From Synechococcus sp. KORDI-100 (GTDB lineage: Bacteria > Cyanobacteriota > Cyanobacteriia > PCC-6307 > Cyanobiaceae): a DNA stretch of 64,000 nucleotides. Location of the stretch: assembly GCF_000737535.1 (NCBI RefSeq), contig NZ_CP006269.1, positions 1,364,001-1,428,000 of the forward strand, in the 5' to 3' direction. This document shows, piece by piece, positions 38,506 through 48,041 of the stretch. The position numbers and the translations under genes were made by a program. The notes beneath the pieces were generated by a model. It worked only from the letters and a program-made list of their open reading frames with translations, was not told where the DNA came from and ran no database searches. Positions within the stretch are counted from its first letter, which is position 1; the number at the start of each line of letters is the position of its first letter.

Positions 38506-39245
38506 CCCGGCAGCGCCTGCAGAAACTGATCGCAGCTGCCGGTCTCTGCTCCCGGCGCAAGGCGGAGGTCTGGCTGCAACAGGGTCGGGTCACCGTTGAT
38601 CAGCAGCAAGCTGGTCTGGGCGATCAGGCCGATCCCGAGCATCAGCTCATCTGCGTGGATGGCCAGCCTCTGCCGACCCGCCTGCGCAGGCGGGTGCTGT
38701 TGATCAACAAACCCGTCGGGGTGATCAGCAGCTGCCGCGATCCCCAGGGGCGTCCCACGGTTCTGGACCTGGTGCCATCCGAGCAGCGCAGGGGTCTGTA
38801 TCCGATTGGACGCCTCGATGCGGACAGTCGCGGTGCGTTGCTGCTCTCGGATGTCGGAGAGCTGACGCTGCGGCTGACCCATCCCCGCTACGACCACCAC
38901 AAGACCTACCGCGTCTGGGTGGAGGGCCAACCCAGTGGGTCGACGCTGCAACGCTGGCGCAGTGGGGTTCCCCTGGATGGACGCACCACCCGTCCGGCTT
39001 GGGTCCGCGTGCTGCGTTGTGAACGGCAGGAAACCCTGCTTGAGGTGGTGTTGCAAGAGGGTCGCAACCGTCAGGTCCGGCGTGTGGCCGATGGTTTGGG
39101 CCATCCTGTTGTTGATCTGCAGCGCACGGCGATCGCCCACATTCAGCTCGGGGATCTGTCTGAAGGCAGCTGGCGTGAACTTTGCGAGGGAGAATGGCAG
39201 GGCCTGCTGAAAGGGGGAGCGCTGCGGCCAGGTTCATGCGACTGA
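38502..39245 (+). CDS. RNA pseudouridine synthase, RsuA/RluB/E/F family
   Basis: 247 residues. An S4 RNA-binding domain at the N-terminus (RLQKLIAAAGLCSRRKAE) is followed by VLLINKPVGVISSCRDPQGR, the catalytic Asp in YPIGRLDADSRGALLLS, and LQEGRNRQVRRVADGLGHPV. It isomerises a uridine in rRNA. It overlaps both neighbours and seems cotranscribed with phoB-phoR. Confidence 0.93.
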   Translation: MTRQRLQKLIAAAGLCSRRKAEVWLQQGRVTVDQQQAGLGDQADPEHQLICVDGQPLPTRLRRRVLLINKPVGVISSCRDPQGRPTVLDLVPSEQRRGLYPIGRLDADSRGALLLSDVGELTLRLTHPRYDHHKTYRVWVEGQPSGSTLQRWRSGVPLDGRTTRPAWVRVLRCERQETLLEVVLQEGRNRQVRRVADGLGHPVVDLQRTAIAHIQLGDLSEGSWRELCEGEWQGLLKGGALRPGSCD

Positions 39246-40165
39246 AGCTCCCCCGTCCTTCCTGGTGGAAGACCGTCACCGACGAGACCGGTGCACCAAC
39301 CACTCCTGCGGAGGGTCTTCAGCCACAGGCTGAGATCGGAGCGATGCTGCGGCGGCGACGGGAGGAGCTGGGCCTCAGCCTGCGGGATCTTGCCAATGAA
39401 ACCCGGATCACCACGCCGGTGATCGAGGCCCTTGAGCGCGGTTGGAAGGATCGTCTGCCGGAGCGCGCTTATCTGGCCTCCATGCTGCCGCAGCTGGAAC
39501 GCCGCCTCGATCTGCCTGCGGGGTGCCTGGAACCGGTGCTGCCTCCCCGTGCCGCTGTGCGTCAGATGCGTTCCGGTGGTCTCAGGCGTTTCACGCCTGG
39601 AAGCATCGACGTTTTCACAACCTGGCAGGGCAGTGTCGTCTACGCCGTCGTCATCGTCCTGAGCCTGCTGGCCCTCAACCGTCAGCAGCAGGATCTGGCG
39701 CGGCGCAACACCGAGTCGTTCGAACCGGTCAGGGCCGATCTTCGCGACCTTGCCAAGGGCGGCGGCCCGAACCGTGACGACCCGGATGTGGCCTCCCTGC
39801 GTCCGCTTGAGCAGGCTGAACGTCGCGAGCTTCTTGACTGGCTCGCTTCTAATGCCGGAGCGGCCAACCGCTCCAGTGGGGTTCTGCAGGTGATCCTCAC
39901 GACACCACGACAGCTGCAGATCTCCAGTGATGGTGGGGATCGTCTCAACCTCAAGGGCGGTTCCGGCACGCTCACGCTGCAGTTGCTGCCGCCCGTGGAA
40001 CTGGTGATCGAGCCGCCACCGTCCGAGCAGGACAAAGTGCTCTGGAATGGCACACCGCAACAGCCGGATGCCAAGCGGAAGGGGCTTTACCGGGTTGAGG
40101 TTCCGCCGAGCAGTGCGGAGGCACCGGCCAGTGAGCGTCCCCAGACGGCACCGCGCTCTCCGTAA
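39236..40165 (+). CDS. RodZ-like helix-turn-helix membrane protein
   Basis: 309 residues from ATG 39236, which overlaps the preceding stop. A Cro/C1-type HTH (about 30-95; IGAMLRRRREELGLSLRDLA, ERAYLASMLPQLERRLDL) is followed by a single membrane segment (about 132-150) and a periplasmic part with a beta-rich DUF4115-like domain. This is the RodZ layout, linked to cell shape. The last 79 bases overlap the convergent malQ. Confidence 0.75.
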   Translation: MRLKLPRPSWWKTVTDETGAPTTPAEGLQPQAEIGAMLRRRREELGLSLRDLANETRITTPVIEALERGWKDRLPERAYLASMLPQLERRLDLPAGCLEPVLPPRAAVRQMRSGGLRRFTPGSIDVFTTWQGSVVYAVVIVLSLLALNRQQQDLARRNTESFEPVRADLRDLAKGGGPNRDDPDVASLRPLEQAERRELLDWLASNAGAANRSSGVLQVILTTPRQLQISSDGGDRLNLKGGSGTLTLQLLPPVELVIEPPPSEQDKVLWNGTPQQPDAKRKGLYRVEVPPSSAEAPASERPQTAPRSP

Positions 40166-41649
40166 CCCTTGAGGGCGCCATCCAGGGCGTGATCAAAGCA
40201 GGGCAGCCGCCAGCTCCAGTTGCCGTCACTTGTCCCGGGGGTGTTGAAACGGGCCTGATCGTCGAGATGCATCAGATCCTGCAGAGGTGCCACCACGAGC
40301 CGTGCCGTCGTGGCGAAGGCCATGTCGAACAGCGCCCAGGCCGGCGCTTCAACGGCGCCGGGGGCGCGGCGTGTGATCCGATGGCGACCCTCCCCATCGA
40401 GTTGCTGCCACCAACCGAGTGTGGTGGCGTTGTCGTGGGTACCGGTGTAAACCACCCAGCGATCTCCGCAGATGTTTTCCGGCAGGTATGGGTTGTCGAC
40501 CTCGCCGTCAAAGGCGAACTGCAGCACTTTCATGCCCGGCAGCTCGAAATCATCCCGGAGCGATTCCACATCCGGCGTGATCACGCCGAGGTCCTCGGCG
40601 ATCAACGGCAGCACGCCACCGCAGTCGTGCTGCAACTTGGCCAGCAGCGACCGACCCGGCGACTGCTCCCAGCGGCCGTTCTCAGCGGTGCTGTCAGCAC
40701 CGGGAACGGCCCAGAATCCGGCCAGGGCCCGGAAGTGATCCAGGCGCAGAAGATCCACCAGCTGCAGCTGCCGACCGATCCGCAATCTCCACCAACGGAA
40801 GCGGCTGAGGCGATGGCGGGCCCAGCGGTACACCGGTGATCCCCAGAGCTGGCCGGTTTCGGAGAAATAGTCGGGCGGAACGCCGCTCTGGGTGGTGAGG
40901 CGTCCATCGGCCTCGATGGTGAACAGATGGCGATGGCTCCAGACATCGGCGCTGTCGGAACTCACGTAGAAGGGCACATCCCCAAACAGCTGGATGCCCA
41001 GCTCCTTCGCGAGGGCATGGATCGCCTGCCACTGTCGATCGAGGTGCCATTGCAGCAGCTGCTCGCGCAGCAGGGCATCGCCTTGCTGGCTCCCCCAGTC
41101 CTGCAGCGCCTTGGACTGGTGGCGGGCCAGGTCCGCTGGCCAGCTCCACCAGGGGCCGTGATGCTGTTGATGCAACACCATGAAGTGAACATGATCCGCG
41201 AGCCAGGCCTGGCTCGCGCACCAGCTCTGGAAGGCGTCTTTGCGGCTGTTGTCCTGGCCTGGCCAGTGTTCGACCAGTGCATCCGCTAGCGCTTCGCTGC
41301 GTTGCCTTGCCAACGCGAAATCCAAAGGGCCAACGCCGTCGAGCGGAGCTTCCGCTCCCGGCAAGGCTGCCATCGCCTCCGCACTGATGTATCCCTCGCT
41401 GCTCAGATCAGCAGCATCGAGAAACCAGGGATTGATCGCGAAGCAGGAGGGAGAGCTGTACGGCGAGCCGGTGGGATCCGGTGGCGCCAGGGGCAGGAGC
41501 TGCCAGACCCCGATCCCACTGGCCGCCAGTTGATGCAGCCAGCGGCGACAGGGTTCCCCGAACGTGCCGCAGACGGGACTGCCGGGCAAGGCTGTGGGGT
41601 GCAGGAGAACCCCGGTTGTGCGTGCCCTTGGCGGCGTCTGCTGATCCAT
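40087..41649 (-). CDS. malQ: 4-alpha-glucanotransferase (amylomaltase, GH77)
   Basis: About 520 residues from ATG 41649. GH77 features: GVLLHPTALPGSPVCGTFG, WQLLPLAPPDPTGSPYSSPS, FGDVPFYVSSDSADVW, LLRLDHFRALAGFW (nucleophile Asp), IAEDLGVITPDV (acid/base Glu) and YTGTHDNATTLGWW. It rearranges alpha-1,4-glucans during glycogen turnover. Its 3' end overlaps the RodZ-like gene. Confidence 0.95.
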   Translation of the reverse strand: MDQQTPPRARTTGVLLHPTALPGSPVCGTFGEPCRRWLHQLAASGIGVWQLLPLAPPDPTGSPYSSPSCFAINPWFLDAADLSSEGYISAEAMAALPGAEAPLDGVGPLDFALARQRSEALADALVEHWPGQDNSRKDAFQSWCASQAWLADHVHFMVLHQQHHGPWWSWPADLARHQSKALQDWGSQQGDALLREQLLQWHLDRQWQAIHALAKELGIQLFGDVPFYVSSDSADVWSHRHLFTIEADGRLTTQSGVPPDYFSETGQLWGSPVYRWARHRLSRFRWWRLRIGRQLQLVDLLRLDHFRALAGFWAVPGADSTAENGRWEQSPGRSLLAKLQHDCGGVLPLIAEDLGVITPDVESLRDDFELPGMKVLQFAFDGEVDNPYLPENICGDRWVVYTGTHDNATTLGWWQQLDGEGRHRITRRAPGAVEAPAWALFDMAFATTARLVVAPLQDLMHLDDQARFNTPGTSDGNWSWRLPCFDHALDGALKGYGERGAVWGRSLAGASALLGGTSTR

Positions 41650-41685
41650 GGAGCACTCCACTTCAATCTCAGGATGGCTTTTTTT

Positions 41686-42714
41686 TCAGAACAGGGCCGC
41701 ATCCCCCAGTTCCTGGCCGGCCAGTCCCTCCCGCACCACTCGCTCGAAGAACTGTTCCAGGGTGTCCTCCCCTGTGGATGGGGTGGCGTCGGCGTCGTAG
41801 CAACCGTGCTCCGAATCCCACACCAGCATCGATTCGCTGGCGTAGTAGCGGCCGATCTTTCCGAATTCCGCCGTGTCCTGAAGCGTCGGGAAGAGCTGGG
41901 ACAGCCCCTCAAGCAGTGCGATCGGGCCGTCCATCAAGGCAATCGGCACCGAGAGCAGGCGAGGCTTGCGCTTGAGGGCGCGAAACAGGAGCTCCCCCTG
42001 CTCGCGGGCGCTCATGGCCGGCCCCGGACCGCCGATCGGCAACACCCGATTGATCTTGTCCTCATCCGTGAGGCAATCCGCCATGAACCGGGCGAGGTCG
42101 GCTTCGCTGATCGGTTTGCAGCTCGCCAGTCTGCCGCCGCCGAACATCACATAGGGCCCCCCTTTGCGGCAGCTTTCCACCTGGCCGGCAAGGCTTTTGA
42201 AGAAGGCGGTGGGGCGCACGATCGAGTGGGTCATGTCGCTGTCCTGCTGCAGCACCGACTCAAAGGCGAGCTTGGCTTTCTGGAATTCCAGCAGCGGTTT
42301 CTGGACGCAGATGGCGGAGAGCAGCACGAAATGGGCGGCCCCGGCCCGACGACCTTCCCGGTAAGTGTTGAGGGTGGCGTCGTGGTCGATGGCCCAGGAA
42401 TCCCGGCGGCCGCCGCTGCGTGAGGCCAGGCAGGACACCACCACATCCGCGGGTTGATCAAACGCGTTGTCTGCAATAGATGCGGCATCGGTGACGTCGC
42501 CGAAGCGGACGTCAGCCCCAGCGAGATCCGCAACGACCTGCTCGCGCCGATTGCGTCCGCCGACGCCGCTGCGATCGCGGCTGAAGGCCACCACCTGATA
42601 GCCGCGTTGGATCAGCTCCCGGGTCACGAAGCGGCCGATGTACCCCGTTGCTCCGAACACCACCACACGCACCTGCTCCGGAGGGCGGCTGCGGAAGTCG
42701 TGTCGCAGGGGCAT
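41686..42714 (-). CDS. bciA: Divinyl chlorophyllide a 8-vinyl reductase, BciA type
   Basis: 342 residues, NmrA-like Rossmann fold with [18 protein letters not shown] at the N-terminus. The C-terminal block ([19 protein letters not shown]-like, [20 protein letters not shown]) is typical of the NADPH-dependent 8-vinyl reductase used by plants and marine Synechococcus. It reduces the 8-vinyl group in chlorophyll synthesis. It follows malQ divergently from the LCP-family gene. Confidence 0.87.
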   Translation of the reverse strand: MPLRHDFRSRPPEQVRVVVFGATGYIGRFVTRELIQRGYQVVAFSRDRSGVGGRNRREQVVADLAGADVRFGDVTDAASIADNAFDQPADVVVSCLASRSGGRRDSWAIDHDATLNTYREGRRAGAAHFVLLSAICVQKPLLEFQKAKLAFESVLQQDSDMTHSIVRPTAFFKSLAGQVESCRKGGPYVMFGGGRLASCKPISEADLARFMADCLTDEDKINRVLPIGGPGPAMSAREQGELLFRALKRKPRLLSVPIALMDGPIALLEGLSQLFPTLQDTAEFGKIGRYYASESMLVWDSEHGCYDADATPSTGEDTLEQFFERVVREGLAGQELGDAALF

Positions 42715-42792
42715 CGCGGCGGTGAATCAATCTCCCCAAAACTACGGACCGGGGACTTGGGCGAAACTGATCAGCGCCTGCATTCGGGAGTG

Positions 42793-43752
42793 ATGGCAGC
42801 ATCTGAGCAACAGCGGCAGAAGCGGTGGCTCGGTCGTCGCCCGCTGAGGACCATGCTGCGCATCCTTGCAGCCTTTTTTGGGGTTGGTCTTTCCGGCTGG
42901 CTGATCTCGATTCTGTGGCCCGAGCCGGATCGGGTTGCCGGGGGGGCACCACCAAGCGTTGCCGATCCCACCAGCCTGGCCATCTTTCCCGCGATGCCGA
43001 TCACAGTGCTGGTGATCGGTGTCGATACGGACAACCTCGCCGATCCCACCAATCAGGCCTCGCCGAAGGGTCCGGCCAATGCGGATGCCCTGTTGCTGGT
43101 GCGCATCGATGCCAAGACACCACTCCAGGTGCTGCAGGTGCCAACGGAGCTGGCGGTGCAGCTTCCCGGCAGCGATCAGCCCATGGCCCTCGGCGGCCTC
43201 TGGCGCTCCGGAGGGGCCTCACTGATGGCCGATGCCGTCCGTGAAATCATTGGCATGCCTGAGTCGGAACTGCAGCGCTATGTGGTGGTCCCCCGTCAGA
43301 CCCTGCGCAACCTTGTGGATGGTCTGGGTGAAGTGGATGTGATCCTCAGCCAGTCCTACAAGCGAACCGACAAAACTCTGGGTTACGAGGTTGATCTGCA
43401 GGCCGGTCGCCAGAGCCTGAACGGAGCTCAGGCGGAACAGCTGGCCCGATTGCGTCAGGGAGACCGTGATTATGAGAACCGTCGCCTGAGGCAGCAGATG
43501 CTGATGCGATCGGTGGTCGATCAGTTGCAGGCTCCCAGCGGCATCGTCGCCATCCGCGCACTGCTGGATGAGGTGGGTGGTCAGCTGGACACCAACCTCA
43601 GCAACAGTGAAATGCTCAGCCTGGCGGCCGCCTTGATCGCCAGTCCGCCGCCGATGGAGTTCAGCAAGCTTCCCCTGGCACCGCCCGTGGGTGAACAGAC
43701 GCTGCGCCAGCTCAAGCCAGGGCTTCAGCTGCCGCTCTGGACGACGCCCTGA
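42793..43752 (+). CDS. LytR-CpsA-Psr (LCP) family protein
   Basis: 319 residues from ATG 42793. One N-terminal membrane segment is followed by the LCP domain: VLVIGVDTD, ADALLLVRIDAKTPLQVLQV, LVDGLGEVDVIL, and LARLRQGDRDYENRRLRQQ with the Arg/Asp residues of the active site. LCP proteins attach glycopolymers to peptidoglycan or outer structures. The open frame further upstream overlaps bciA and is not used. Confidence 0.85.
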   Translation: MAASEQQRQKRWLGRRPLRTMLRILAAFFGVGLSGWLISILWPEPDRVAGGAPPSVADPTSLAIFPAMPITVLVIGVDTDNLADPTNQASPKGPANADALLLVRIDAKTPLQVLQVPTELAVQLPGSDQPMALGGLWRSGGASLMADAVREIIGMPESELQRYVVVPRQTLRNLVDGLGEVDVILSQSYKRTDKTLGYEVDLQAGRQSLNGAQAEQLARLRQGDRDYENRRLRQQMLMRSVVDQLQAPSGIVAIRALLDEVGGQLDTNLSNSEMLSLAAALIASPPPMEFSKLPLAPPVGEQTLRQLKPGLQLPLWTTP

Positions 43753-44242
43753 GCTGGCCGTTAAGGATTCGACTGGCCAGTGCCGTCACACCGTCCTGAT
43801 GCTCAGGGTGCTGGGCCTCTGGAATCCAGCCGCACCAGGGGAGTCCATCGCGACGTCGCGCCTGCCGGTGCCAGGACCCACCCAGCTGGGTGATGCCAAG
43901 CAGGGGCACGCCAAGCTGATGGCAGAGGGCCACCCAGGCGGCCGCAGCCCCCTGTACCCCGCCATCGGATTCACCAGGTGTGAGCAACAACACCGGAAGG
44001 CGCCAGTCAGCCAGTGCTGACAACCAGCTGCCACCGCAGGGATGGAAGCGTGCTGCATCGCCGTTGAGTCGCAGCAGGCTGGCTGCTTCAGCACAGTTGA
44101 TGAGGACAGCATCCGGCGATTCGCCAATGGCGTGGCTGATCAGCGGACGACCCGTCGCCTGGGAGAGCGCCGAGGCCACCTGATGCATGCGGAGGTCTGG
44201 CAAGGGGCCGGTGCCGACCAACACCAGACAACCTTTGGACAT
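43712..44242 (-). CDS. Conserved hypothetical protein
   Basis: About 176 residues from ATG 44242. It starts SKGCLVLVGTGPLPDL and has a Rossmann-like alternation with VLINCAEAASLLRLNG and LPVLLLTPGESDGG, and a motif LCHQLGVPLLGITQLGG. It may be a cyanobacterial protein of a nucleotide-binding-like fold, but no named family was recognised. It converges on the LCP gene with a 41-base overlap and is divergent from prs. Confidence 0.6.
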   Translation of the reverse strand: MSKGCLVLVGTGPLPDLRMHQVASALSQATGRPLISHAIGESPDAVLINCAEAASLLRLNGDAARFHPCGGSWLSALADWRLPVLLLTPGESDGGVQGAAAAWVALCHQLGVPLLGITQLGGSWHRQARRRDGLPWCGWIPEAQHPEHQDGVTALASRILNGQLRASSRAAAEALA

Positions 44243-44298
44243 GAATCGCCAACACAGCACTACCATCGGATTACAGCAGAATCTGTCCCGCGGGCGCC

Positions 44299-45294
44299 GT
44301 GACCAGTTTCCTGACCGCAGTCCGCGCCGAACAGGAGCATCTGATCCCCGACAGCCGTCGGTTGCGACTGTTCAGCGGAACGTCCAATCCAGGACTGGCC
44401 AGGGAGATCGCGGCTTATCTCGGCGTCCCAGACGGTCCGCGGGTGTGCAAGCGCTTCGCCGATGGCGAGCTTTATGTGCAGATTCAGGAATCGATCCGCG
44501 GCTGTGATGTCTTTCTGATCCAGCCCACCTGCGCTCCGGTGAATGACCACCTGATGGAGCTGCTGATCATGGTGGATGCCTGCCGCCGGGCCTCAGCTCG
44601 CCAGGTCACCGCCGTTGTGCCTTATTACGGCTATGCCCGCGCCGACCGCAAGACCGCAGGTCGCGAATCGATCACGGCCAAGCTCACCGCCAATCTGCTG
44701 GTGAAGTCCGGTGTCGACCGGGTGCTGGCCATGGATCTCCACTCCGCACAGATCCAGGGGTATTTCGATATCCCCTGCGATCACATCTATGGCTCGCCGG
44801 TTCTGGTGGATTACCTCTCGACGCAGAACCTCGGGGACGTCGTGGTGGTGTCTCCGGATGTGGGTGGCGTGGCCAGGGCCAGGGCCTTTGCCAAACAGAT
44901 GAATGACGCGCCACTGGCGATCATCGACAAGCGGCGGACGGGCCACAACATGGCCGAAAGTCTCACCGTGATCGGTGATGTGTCCGGCCGGACGGCGGTG
45001 CTGATCGACGACATGATCGATACCGGCGGCACGATCTGCGCCGGCGCCCGCCTGCTGCGGGAGCAGGGCGCCCAACGGGTGATCGCCTGTGCCACCCATG
45101 CGGTGTTTTCTCCGCCTGCCGCTGAGCGTCTGTCCGCCGAAGGCCTGTTTGAGCAGGTTGTTGTCACCAACAGCATTCCGATTCCGCAGGACCGCACCTT
45201 CCCCCAGCTCAAGGTGCTTTCGGTGGCGAACATGCTGGGCGAAGCGATCTGGCGCATTCACGAGGAAAGTTCCGTCAGTTCGATGTTCCGCTGA
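44299..45294 (+). CDS. prs: Ribose-phosphate pyrophosphokinase
   Basis: 331 residues from GTG 44299. It has LFSGTSNPGLAREIAAYLG, RFADGELYVQIQESIRG, YYGYARADRK, AMDLHSAQIQGYFDIP, and the PRPP loop VLIDDMIDTGGTI. It makes PRPP from ribose 5-phosphate and ATP for nucleotide, His and Trp synthesis. Standard length. Confidence 0.97.
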   Translation: MTSFLTAVRAEQEHLIPDSRRLRLFSGTSNPGLAREIAAYLGVPDGPRVCKRFADGELYVQIQESIRGCDVFLIQPTCAPVNDHLMELLIMVDACRRASARQVTAVVPYYGYARADRKTAGRESITAKLTANLLVKSGVDRVLAMDLHSAQIQGYFDIPCDHIYGSPVLVDYLSTQNLGDVVVVSPDVGGVARARAFAKQMNDAPLAIIDKRRTGHNMAESLTVIGDVSGRTAVLIDDMIDTGGTICAGARLLREQGAQRVIACATHAVFSPPAAERLSAEGLFEQVVVTNSIPIPQDRTFPQLKVLSVANMLGEAIWRIHEESSVSSMFR

Positions 45295-45418
45295 ATCAGC
45301 GCTGTTGAGACTCCGACTTCAAACCGTGCCCCTTAGCATAGACTCTTTATGGAGCGGGCCGGTCGTTAAGGCAGGGGGGCATCACCCGAGCGAACCTGTT
45401 CGCAGAGAGTGGTCCAGC

Positions 45419-46570
45419 GTGTTGACGGCGTCCTGGTTGAAGTCTTCCCTCGGTCTGCTGTCTGTTCTGGTTCTGGCATCCCCGGTGCAGGCTCAGTCCC
45501 GCCTGGATCGTTTGCTGGCGCCACGTCGCCCCATGGGGGTTTGGCTGACGAACAGTCCAAGTCCGCTGTACTACGACCGGCAGCGGATCCGCCTGGCCAT
45601 GGAGCAGTTGCAGGAGGCCGGGTTCGATCGCGTGGTGCCGAATGTTTGGAGTCGCGGCACGACCTTCCACAGGAGTGCTTTCGCGCCTGTGGAGCCTCCG
45701 CTGAAGAAAGCCGGTGTGGCCCTTGATCCGATCTGCACCCTGGCCGAGGAGGGACGCAAGCGAGGCATCAAGGTGATGCCCTGGTTTGAATACGGCCTGA
45801 TGGAGCCGGCGAACGCCGAGGTGGTGAAACGTCACCCGGAGTGGGTGCTGGCCAAGGCGAACGGGCAGACGTTCATGACCATGCACGGCAGCCATCGCAT
45901 GGCCTGGTTGAATCCAGCCCACCCCGAGGTCCGGAAGCGTTTCATCGGGCTGGTGGTTGAAACACTCAAACGCTGTCCGATGCATGGTTTGCAGCTGGAC
46001 GACCATTTCGCCTGGCCGGTGCAGTTCGGCTACGACCGCTTCACCACGGCGCTCTATGAACAGCAGACGGGAACACCCCCGCCAAGAGATCACACCAATC
46101 GCACCTGGATGACCTGGCGGAGGAAGCAGCTCACCAGCTTGTTGCGGGAGCTTCGCAGCACGTTGGAGCAGGAGGGTTTGCCGAGCCGGATCAGTCTCTC
46201 TCCCGGACCGTTTCGGCAGGCCTACAACCTCTGGCTCCAGGACTGGGAACTCTGGGCGATGGGAGAAATGATCGATGAGCTGGTGGTTCAGAATTACGCT
46301 TACTCCGTCAAGGGCTTTGCCCGCGATCTTGACCAGCCCGCCCTGCGTAAAGCGCGGGATTGGGGCATTCCCACCCAGATCGGGATTCTCGCCGGGTTCG
46401 GCAAACGCACCACGATGATGCGGGATCTCAATGAGAAGGTCCGTCTTGCGCGCCAACGGGGCCACGGAGTGATCTTTTTCTACTGGGAAGGGTTATGGGG
46501 CAAACATGTCCCACAGAGGTATCGAGAGATTCGCCGAGATGCCTTTGCAAAACTGGGTTCTCAAGATTAG
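45419..46570 (+). CDS. GHL10-like family 10 glycosyl hydrolase-like protein (integration target of the island)
   Basis: 383 residues from GTG 45419. The signal peptide (LGLLSVLVLASPVQAQS) is followed by a TIM-barrel domain of the GHL10/DUF187 type: MGVWLTNSPSPLYY, LQEAGFDRVVPNVWSRG, KVMPWFEYGLM, MHGLQLDDHFAWP and GHGVIFFYWEGLWG. It may act on cell-wall or capsular glycans. The last 19 codons after the att core come from the island, which restores the reading frame; the original tail now sits at 53743-53832. Confidence 0.85.
   Translation: MLTASWLKSSLGLLSVLVLASPVQAQSRLDRLLAPRRPMGVWLTNSPSPLYYDRQRIRLAMEQLQEAGFDRVVPNVWSRGTTFHRSAFAPVEPPLKKAGVALDPICTLAEEGRKRGIKVMPWFEYGLMEPANAEVVKRHPEWVLAKANGQTFMTMHGSHRMAWLNPAHPEVRKRFIGLVVETLKRCPMHGLQLDDHFAWPVQFGYDRFTTALYEQQTGTPPPRDHTNRTWMTWRRKQLTSLLRELRSTLEQEGLPSRISLSPGPFRQAYNLWLQDWELWAMGEMIDELVVQNYAYSVKGFARDLDQPALRKARDWGIPTQIGILAGFGKRTTMMRDLNEKVRLARQRGHGVIFFYWEGLWGKHVPQRYREIRRDAFAKLGSQD
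46481..46512 (+). other. attL: left attachment site within the GHL10-like gene
   Basis: A 32-bp stretch, TACTGGGAAGG to AAACATGTCCC, matches 53743-53774 at 29 of 32 bases. The last 11 bases (AAACATGTCCC, 46502-46512), with the ACATGT palindrome inside, are identical and are the best guess for the crossover core. It codes YWEGLWGKHVP in both copies. Confidence 0.85.
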
Positions 46571-46649
46571 TTCTTGTCAATCTAACAACAACTGATCCTG
46601 CGTGTCTTGCCAGTGTCTCGCAGAATAAGGGATGGCAGAGGAGGTTCAG

Positions 46650-46745
46650 ATGAACTCTGAAACCATAACCAGAGAGGGGATTCGGAGGAACCTGGACTGG
46701 GTTCTGGTTTGGTGGTTCTGGTTCTTCGGTTCAGGTTCGTGGTAG
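46650..46745 (+). CDS. Possible 31-residue membrane peptide
   Basis: The ORF has a near-perfect Shine-Dalgarno AGGAGG six bases before ATG 46650. The product starts MNSETITREGIRRN, then a Trp-rich hydrophobic stretch DWVLVWWFWFFGSGSW. This looks like a small single-span membrane peptide of the kind phages encode. It is the first ORF inside the left end of the island. Support is only the ribosome site and composition. Confidence 0.4.
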   Translation: MNSETITREGIRRNLDWVLVWWFWFFGSGSW

Positions 46746-46977
46746 ATGAACTGAAACTGGGTTTGAGTTTGTGAAAACTTATGTGGCAACTTCTTGACTC
46801 ACGATAAGAAGTATGCCAGGACTGCTGAACACCTAGACATAAACATCTATTCCCACTCTTTATCACGCACAACAACCAATAAATGAGTTTATTTCGTCGT
46901 TATAAAGTCTCTTATTTCTAAATACTCCCAGGTGGGATGATACATACCCACATAAGATTGTTTATACGGTTATACAA

Positions 46978-47196
46978 ATGGCATACCGTTCGCTAAGCAG
47001 AGACGCCGTTCGCAAAGGTGATAAACCTTTGGAGTGGTTGGAGCGTGAATCACCAAGAAACAATGTGATGGTGAAGATGGATGCAGAGTTCCATCAGCAT
47101 CTCAAGAGTGTCGCCAAGGACAGACAGATCAGTCTCGCCCAGATGATTCGTTATGAGATGGCAAAGAACACTGGATACAAGGCACCCAAGAAATGA
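46978..47196 (+). CDS. Small ribbon-helix-helix-like protein
   Basis: 72 residues. The part NNVMVKMDAEFHQHLKSVAK followed by ISLAQMIRYEMAK has the strand-helix-helix pattern of CopG/Arc-type repressors. It has no ribosome site, and the stretch TTGTTTATACGGTTATACAA just before the ATG is a partly symmetric A/T-rich element that could be its operator or promoter. A regulator of island genes is inferred. Confidence 0.6.
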   Translation: MAYRSLSRDAVRKGDKPLEWLERESPRNNVMVKMDAEFHQHLKSVAKDRQISLAQMIRYEMAKNTGYKAPKK

Positions 47197-47626
47197 GGTG
47201 GATGTCTCCAAGGTAGGTCATTGGTGTTCCTGAAGTCCTCGCTCTGTGTGGGTTCTCCTTTCCTCTGTGGGGTTGGATGGTGTTGTTCCTGTTGTGAGGT
47301 GAAGAGAGCACTCTCCTGACACTCACATGAACCACACAAAGGTGAGATTTGGTGATACAAACAGAGAGGGAAACTTCTTATCATTGTGGTGTTCGGATTG
47401 TCCTTGACAACTGGTACTGGTATGGAAGTAATAATCTATTTCTTATTGTTTGCTATCTGTTATCTTATTTGGTATAGAAGAAAGAACAGATACTAGTTCT
47501 GTTTATTTGTATTGAAGGAAGGTTTAGTAACCCAATAATTATGGAAGGAAAAAGGAGGGAAACTCTAAACACTCCTGCTACAAGATGACAATGGAGAATA
47601 GTACGACTCCATTCACAGTATTTAGA
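47197..47626. other. 430-bp island spacer
   Basis: No long ORF. It holds a TTGACA box (47404-47409) and a 24-codon ORF at 47422-47496. The rest has GTGT/CCTC-rich sequence with no clear signal. Confidence 0.45.
47422..47496 (+). CDS. Very short hydrophobic ORF (24 aa), doubtful
   Basis: ATG 47422 opens a frame for MEVIIYFLLFAICYLIWYRR plus a short basic tail, a typical single-span peptide with basic end, as in type I toxins or phage small proteins. There is no ribosome site, and a TTGACA box 13 bases upstream would place a promoter over the ORF, which argues against it. Confidence 0.2.
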   Translation: MEVIIYFLLFAICYLIWYRRKNRY

Positions 47627-47986
47627 TTAGGCGCGAAGAGGGACAAACACTCTGTCGTTCTTATCCAAATACACTCCAAGTCCTTTGCCTTCTGGCACCA
47701 CATAAGAAGCAGACGCTCTTCTTCCCTTCTTGGACATCATTTTCACCTCTCCGTCATCCCATTTCAGCAACGGACGGATGAAGTCTCCCTTCTCTTCAAT
47801 GTCCAGTGAATACACAGTGACACTCTCGTCTTCGTGTGTCTCTGCCACCAACCCAGACAGCACACCATCCAGATGTTCCTGAATATCAGCAGACACCTTC
47901 TTCAACAGCAGTCCTTTGAGATGAAAGTCATCTAAAACCTCTCTGCTTGCCCTGGAGAGGGAGTAATTAAGTTCTCTTGGTTCCAT
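47627..47986 (-). CDS. Island hypothetical protein, 119 aa
   Basis: Starts MEPRELNYSLSRASREVLDD. It has a helical N-terminal half and a beta-rich C-terminal half (VTVYSLDIEEKGDFIRPLLK; KGLGVYLDKNDRVFVPL). Mildly acidic, no cysteine, no family recognised. Opposite in direction to its left neighbour. Confidence 0.55.
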   Translation of the reverse strand: MEPRELNYSLSRASREVLDDFHLKGLLLKKVSADIQEHLDGVLSGLVAETHEDESVTVYSLDIEEKGDFIRPLLKWDDGEVKMMSKKGRRASASYVVPEGKGLGVYLDKNDRVFVPLRA

Positions 47987-48041
47987 TTCTTATTCTTAAT
48001 GATGAGTTTTACCCTTTTTGGGTGTATTCATTATACACAAC

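Noticed and set aside
46582-46875. 97-codon minus-strand frame at the island's left end
   Set aside because: It is low-complexity (Ser/Pro-rich) and antisense to the small ORF with a good ribosome site.
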